64,000 nt of DNA from positions 399,491-463,490 of the forward strand of contig NZ_CAMUES010000001.1 in the NCBI RefSeq assembly GCF_947087965.1, written 5' to 3'. The position numbers were made by a program, and so were the translations under genes. The notes beneath the pieces are model-generated. The model searched no databases. It saw only the letters and a program-made list of their open reading frames with translations, and was not told the DNA's origin. This DNA is from an uncultured Mobiluncus sp. Its GTDB lineage: Bacteria; Actinomycetota; Actinomycetes; Actinomycetales; Actinomycetaceae. Shown here in pieces: positions 61,469 through 64,000 of this stretch (the first letter of the stretch is position 1; every line of letters starts with the position of its first letter).

Positions 61469-62237
61469 TGTCCAATTCATCGTCGTGCATTGGTGGGGAA
61501 ACCCCGCACACCACAGGGATGCAGACCCCAGCGGAGTCATCGACCATCTGAGCACCCCAGCAGGAGACAAATCCGTTTCAGCTCACGCCGTAGTCTGGCC
61601 GGGAGGTGTAAGCGAACTCATAGACCCACGATACGCCGCATGGCACGCCAAGAGCGTGAACCGCTACTCCATCGGGATTGAGTGCTGGCCATGGGACGAG
61701 CAAAGCCCAAAAGACTTGGTAAACGCCACTTTGGAAAACCTCGCCCAGCAAATCGCGCACTACTACCAGCTCTATCCACGCCTTGCGGATGTGCGCCTTC
61801 ACGCACACTCAGAGCACGTAGCCACCGAATGCCCCGGTAAACACTACCGGGCGCGGCTCGATTCAATCCGCGCCCGCGCCCTCGAAATATACCAAGGAAA
61901 ACCCGCCAAACAACCCCAGAGAAAGGAAATCCCCAAAATGATAATCTTTAGAACCCCAGCAGGTGTATGCACCATTTTTCTAAATGGAGAGACCAAACAA
62001 AACCCGAGCCAAGCCCTTTTGAATGCCCTCATTAATGCCGGTGTACCAGTAGTCGAGGTCAGCCATGATGATCTCGCTTGGCTTGAGCCAAGTAAAAACT
62101 GGCAATTTATGGCCAGCCGCATCAAGGACTTGAAAGACATGGAAACCGGATACCCAGGCATTAATCCCACTCTCAAAGCGACCAGCCTTACCCAGCAAAT
62201 AGCAACCAGCCTCGGAATCTCCCAACGCACAAATTAG
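61431..62237 (+). CDS. Endolysin: N-acetylmuramoyl-L-alanine amidase
   Basis: A 268-residue lysin. The Amidase_2 domain (about 1-150) shows zinc ligand His in FIVVHWWGN, the conserved SAHAVVWPGG and the closing HSEHVATECPGKHY. After a Lys/Pro/Gln linker, residues about 170-268 probably bind the cell wall. ATG 61431 is chosen because GAGGAGG lies just upstream. An internal in-frame ATG at 61938 has its own AAAGGA and might give a separate binding subunit. Confidence 0.9.
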   Translation: MTSPNYCSRKGHNVQFIVVHWWGNPAHHRDADPSGVIDHLSTPAGDKSVSAHAVVWPGGVSELIDPRYAAWHAKSVNRYSIGIECWPWDEQSPKDLVNATLENLAQQIAHYYQLYPRLADVRLHAHSEHVATECPGKHYRARLDSIRARALEIYQGKPAKQPQRKEIPKMIIFRTPAGVCTIFLNGETKQNPSQALLNALINAGVPVVEVSHDDLAWLEPSKNWQFMASRIKDLKDMETGYPGINPTLKATSLTQQIATSLGISQRTN

Positions 62238-62249
62238 AAAGGAATCAAC

Positions 62250-62456
62250 ATGAAAACCGACCTAATCCCCGCCCCAGTACGCTCCTGGCTCTACGCAATC
62301 GCCACCGCGCTAATCCCACTTTTATCAGCGTATGGCATCATTTCCGAGCAGACCGCCCCGCTGTGGATAGCCTTAGCAGGTGCAGTATTGGCAACGGGCA
62401 CTGCTCTCGCCTACCGGCCTACACGCGCACAAAAGCAAGATGAAAAGGGGGACTAA
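62250..62456 (+). CDS. Holin-like protein 1
   Basis: A 68-residue protein with two helices (WLYAIATALIPLLSAYGII, APLWIALAGAVLATGTALAY) and a charged C-terminus, right after the endolysin. AAGGA precedes the ATG. Its stop overlaps the next start (TAATG). Confidence 0.82.
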   Translation: MKTDLIPAPVRSWLYAIATALIPLLSAYGIISEQTAPLWIALAGAVLATGTALAYRPTRAQKQDEKGD

Positions 62457-62722
62457 TGCCTACCTGGCTCACCGATTTGCAGGGCATCGGCGCAATCTTG
62501 AGCGGCATCGCCGCCATCATCGCAGCGATATACGCCCGCTCTGCCTCGAAAGAAATGAAACCGGATCATGGTACAAGCATGAGGGATTTAATCGATGTGA
62601 TGGATGACCGCATCAAGAGCCTTGGTCACAGGCAGGGTGAACTCCATGATGATATTCAGAGTTTCATGCAAGATGCGCGTGATGACCATGCCCGAATGTG
62701 GAAAGCCATCGAAAATAACTAG
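62456..62722 (+). CDS. Holin-like/lysis protein 2
   Basis: An 88-residue protein with one N-terminal helix (LQGIGAILSGIAAIIAAIYA) and an acidic, coiled-coil-like tail. Paired with holin 1, it could be a second holin or an antiholin. Resembles DUF2746-type phage proteins by layout. Confidence 0.72.
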   Translation: MPTWLTDLQGIGAILSGIAAIIAAIYARSASKEMKPDHGTSMRDLIDVMDDRIKSLGHRQGELHDDIQSFMQDARDDHARMWKAIENN

Positions 62723-62742
62723 CTTTTCTAGTACGCAAAGGA

Positions 62743-63555
62743 TTATGTAGCGGATTCAACGACGTGCCTGAGTGTAGCTGCATCCACTTGGATATAGCGT
62801 TGCGTGGTGGCTAAATCTTCATGCCCTAGAAGCATTTGGACTGCCCGAATATCGCCGGTGCGCTGGTAGCATACCGTGGCAAAGCGATGCCTGAGCGAGT
62901 GGAGTGTAAACCCTTTTGGCAGGTATGGTTTTACGATTTTCGCGAGCCATTCAGAATTGATGTGGCTTCCAGTTTGCTGGCTGGTGAAAGCCCACCCGGT
63001 AGGCCCGGCATTTACCTGGATATCCACGGCAAGCTTATTGGTGAGTGGTACTAGGCGCTCTTTATTGCCTTTCCCGTGTACAACTAGCGAAAGCCCTAGG
63101 AGATCTTCCACTAAATCGCAAGTTCTTACGAGGGGGATTTCGGAGCGGCGCAGCCCGGCATATCCAGCTAGCTCTAAAGCGAGGCGCGGCTTTTCGGGCG
63201 CATCATGCAGCGCTTTTGCATAGAGTGCCTCTGGTATCGGCCTGGGTGCTGGTGGGTGTCGCTTGATGGTAGGGAGTATTCCGGCTGGATTGTCATTGAT
63301 TTTTCCAGCCATAAATAGGTATTTGTAGAATCCCCGCAGTGTGGAATAGCAGGAGTGGCGCGTTTCTGGTTGCCAGTCGTAGGTCGCAGCCCAATCCAAT
63401 AGTTGCACACCGGTAATCTCCGAAGGGCTGCCTAAGTGCTCTATACGCTTCAAATAGTTGAGCCGCGTTTCAATGGTCCGGCTGGTCAAACCCTTTGCTT
63501 TCAGGAATCTTGTGTACTCGTTGAGGGCAAATTCCCACGTCATTGTAGTATGCAT
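62743..63555 (-). CDS. int: Tyrosine integrase
   Basis: A 270-residue site-specific recombinase with an N-terminal core-binding SAM-like domain (about 1-85) and the catalytic set: Arg in GLRRSEIPL, His-x-x-Arg in HSLRHRFAT, His in LLGHEDLATTQRYIQ with the nucleophilic Tyr. It lacks an arm-binding domain of full size. It ends 55 bases from attR core's left side; an ATG at 63543 is an alternative start. In the free phage it follows the repressor stop by 15 bases. Confidence 0.93.
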   Translation of the reverse strand: MHTTMTWEFALNEYTRFLKAKGLTSRTIETRLNYLKRIEHLGSPSEITGVQLLDWAATYDWQPETRHSCYSTLRGFYKYLFMAGKINDNPAGILPTIKRHPPAPRPIPEALYAKALHDAPEKPRLALELAGYAGLRRSEIPLVRTCDLVEDLLGLSLVVHGKGNKERLVPLTNKLAVDIQVNAGPTGWAFTSQQTGSHINSEWLAKIVKPYLPKGFTLHSLRHRFATVCYQRTGDIRAVQMLLGHEDLATTQRYIQVDAATLRHVVESAT

Positions 63556-63570
63556 AATTCATTTAAGGCT

Positions 63571-63609
63571 CTAGGCTGCCAGAATATAGGCGCTTCCGTA
63601 AAAGGCTCG
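63571..63609 (-). other. Orphaned 3' end of the repressor gene (free-phage form)
   Basis: Read leftward from the attR core this stretch gives 12 codons, RAFYGSAYILAA, then TAG. In rebuilt attP it continues the repressor frame without interruption. The last five residues YILAA resemble the YALAA end of ssrA tags. Confidence 0.8.
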
Positions 63610-63649
63610 TAACCCGGAGGTCGTCGGTTCAAATCCGGCCCCCGCTACT
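63610..63649 (+). repeat. attR core
   Basis: 40 bases identical to attL, carrying the 3' half of tRNA-fMet. The upstream base is G instead of A, so the anticodon position would read CGT: this is not a functional tRNA. Confidence 0.95.
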
Positions 63650-63658
63650 AAATAAATA

Positions 63659-63699
63659 CCCCCTGAACTGCCTCTTTGCTCGGTTCAGGGGGTTTCTTT
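63659..63699 (+). terminator. Native tRNA-fMet terminator displaced to attR
   Basis: CCCCCTGAAC and GTTCAGGGGG form a perfect 10-bp stem with a 14-base loop, followed by TTTCTTTTT. Ten bases from attR, it was probably the original terminator of the tRNA before integration. Confidence 0.85.
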
Positions 63700-64000
63700 T
63701 TGCTGAAAACACGGGCTTGGAAACAGGGTTTTGGGGTAAAGGACAAATTGAACTGTCCGTCCGTCGAGAACGAGGCGAAGTTTCCCGAGATGGATACATT
63801 GAAGCGGTTGTAACCGGCGCGCTGCATCAACGCGTACCCGAGGCGAACCGCATAGTTCGCAACGACTAGACACGGCACTCCATGAAGTGTTCTACAAGGT
63901 GAGCTAGAATTAAAGGACTATGGCTCAGTTAGGTGCAGCTCTCATGATAAAGTCCGTATAATTGTGTAAAAGTAAAAAGGCCATATAACAGTCCTTTTAC
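63700..64000. other. Gene-free right end
   Basis: I see no supported gene here. Base composition becomes A/T-rich after 63,900, and the last 29 bases hold an inverted repeat GTAAAAAGG...CCTTTTAC (63972-64000) that reaches the window edge, possibly part of a promoter or operator of the next gene. Confidence 0.4.

Larger units (their letters stand above)
46304..63649. mobile_element. 17.3-kb siphovirus-type prophage integrated in tRNA-fMet
   Basis: The element is bounded by a 40-bp perfect direct repeat (46,304-46,343 and 63,610-63,649), with the integrase at the right end and a repressor/Cro-like switch at the left end. All packaging, head, tail and lysis functions of a small siphovirus can be assigned in the usual order, and every assigned gene is intact. 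The very small size recalls compact actinophages of 14-18 kb. Whether it is inducible cannot be seen. Confidence 0.95.

Noticed and set aside
63648..63878. Minus-strand frame of 76 codons right of attR
   Set aside because: It reads through the tRNA terminator hairpin and has no ribosome site or family likeness; it could be a remnant at most.
1..64000. CRISPR arrays, rRNA genes, insertion sequences
   Set aside because: I saw no regular repeat-spacer series, no rRNA and no transposase; the only mobile element found is the prophage.

Overview
The window looks like a chromosomal segment of a moderately GC-rich actinobacterium, most likely of the Actinomycetaceae. A Mobiluncus-like host would fit, but I infer that only from gene content. 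The signs are DUF6350-purN-purH-DUF3017 in a row, ClpS followed by DUF2017, a block resembling the mycobacterial PDZ-protease/DUF2342/ThiF-like/UvrD2/UPF0182 region, a PspC-fused histidine kinase, and many starts with a -10 box only about 7 bases upstream of ATG (leaderless mRNAs).

Host part (1-46.3 kb). The window opens inside pnp, followed by an ATP-grasp ligase resembling D-aspartate ligases of peptidoglycan bridges. Next is an envelope-stress locus: PspC membrane proteins divergent from a PspC-kinase/LuxR-type regulator pair. The main PspC gene is cut by an in-frame amber codon. Then come a cytosolic sialidase-like protein coupled to pcrA, a PPK2 kinase with a polylysine tail, sucCD, the purine genes, a long-chain acyl-CoA ligase, icd, an FtsX-type ABC exporter, an NSS transporter, ddh, hup, pncB, clpS, murI, two small YjfB-like proteins, rdgB-rph, and the PDZ-protease to UPF0182 block. 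sucC and icd share a CTCGATRTCGAG palindrome in their promoters. A palindromic intergenic repeat occurs twice, at 15.3 and 30.0 kb.

Prophage (46,304-63,649). A 17.3-kb, apparently complete siphovirus-type prophage sits in the initiator tRNA gene, bounded by a 40-bp direct repeat. On the plus strand it carries a Cro-like protein, small early genes, a replication-like protein, HNH, terminase, portal, a protease-capsid fusion, head-tail and tail proteins (with a -1 frameshift for the tail chaperone), tape measure, minor tail proteins, endolysin and two holin-like proteins. On the minus strand it carries a repressor, a HIRAN-like gene and the integrase.

Most interesting point: the attachment core lies inside the 3' end of the repressor gene. 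In the lysogen, the stop codon of the 112-residue repressor is read from the antisense of the host tRNA anticodon region. If attP is rebuilt from the two prophage ends, the frame instead runs 12 codons further and ends RAFYGSAYILAA, very like an ssrA degradation tag, 15 bases before int. This is the architecture of the integration-dependent immunity known from mycobacteriophages such as BPs and Brujita: unstable repressor in the free phage, stable repressor after integration. Two matching operators lie between the divergent repressor and Cro-like genes.
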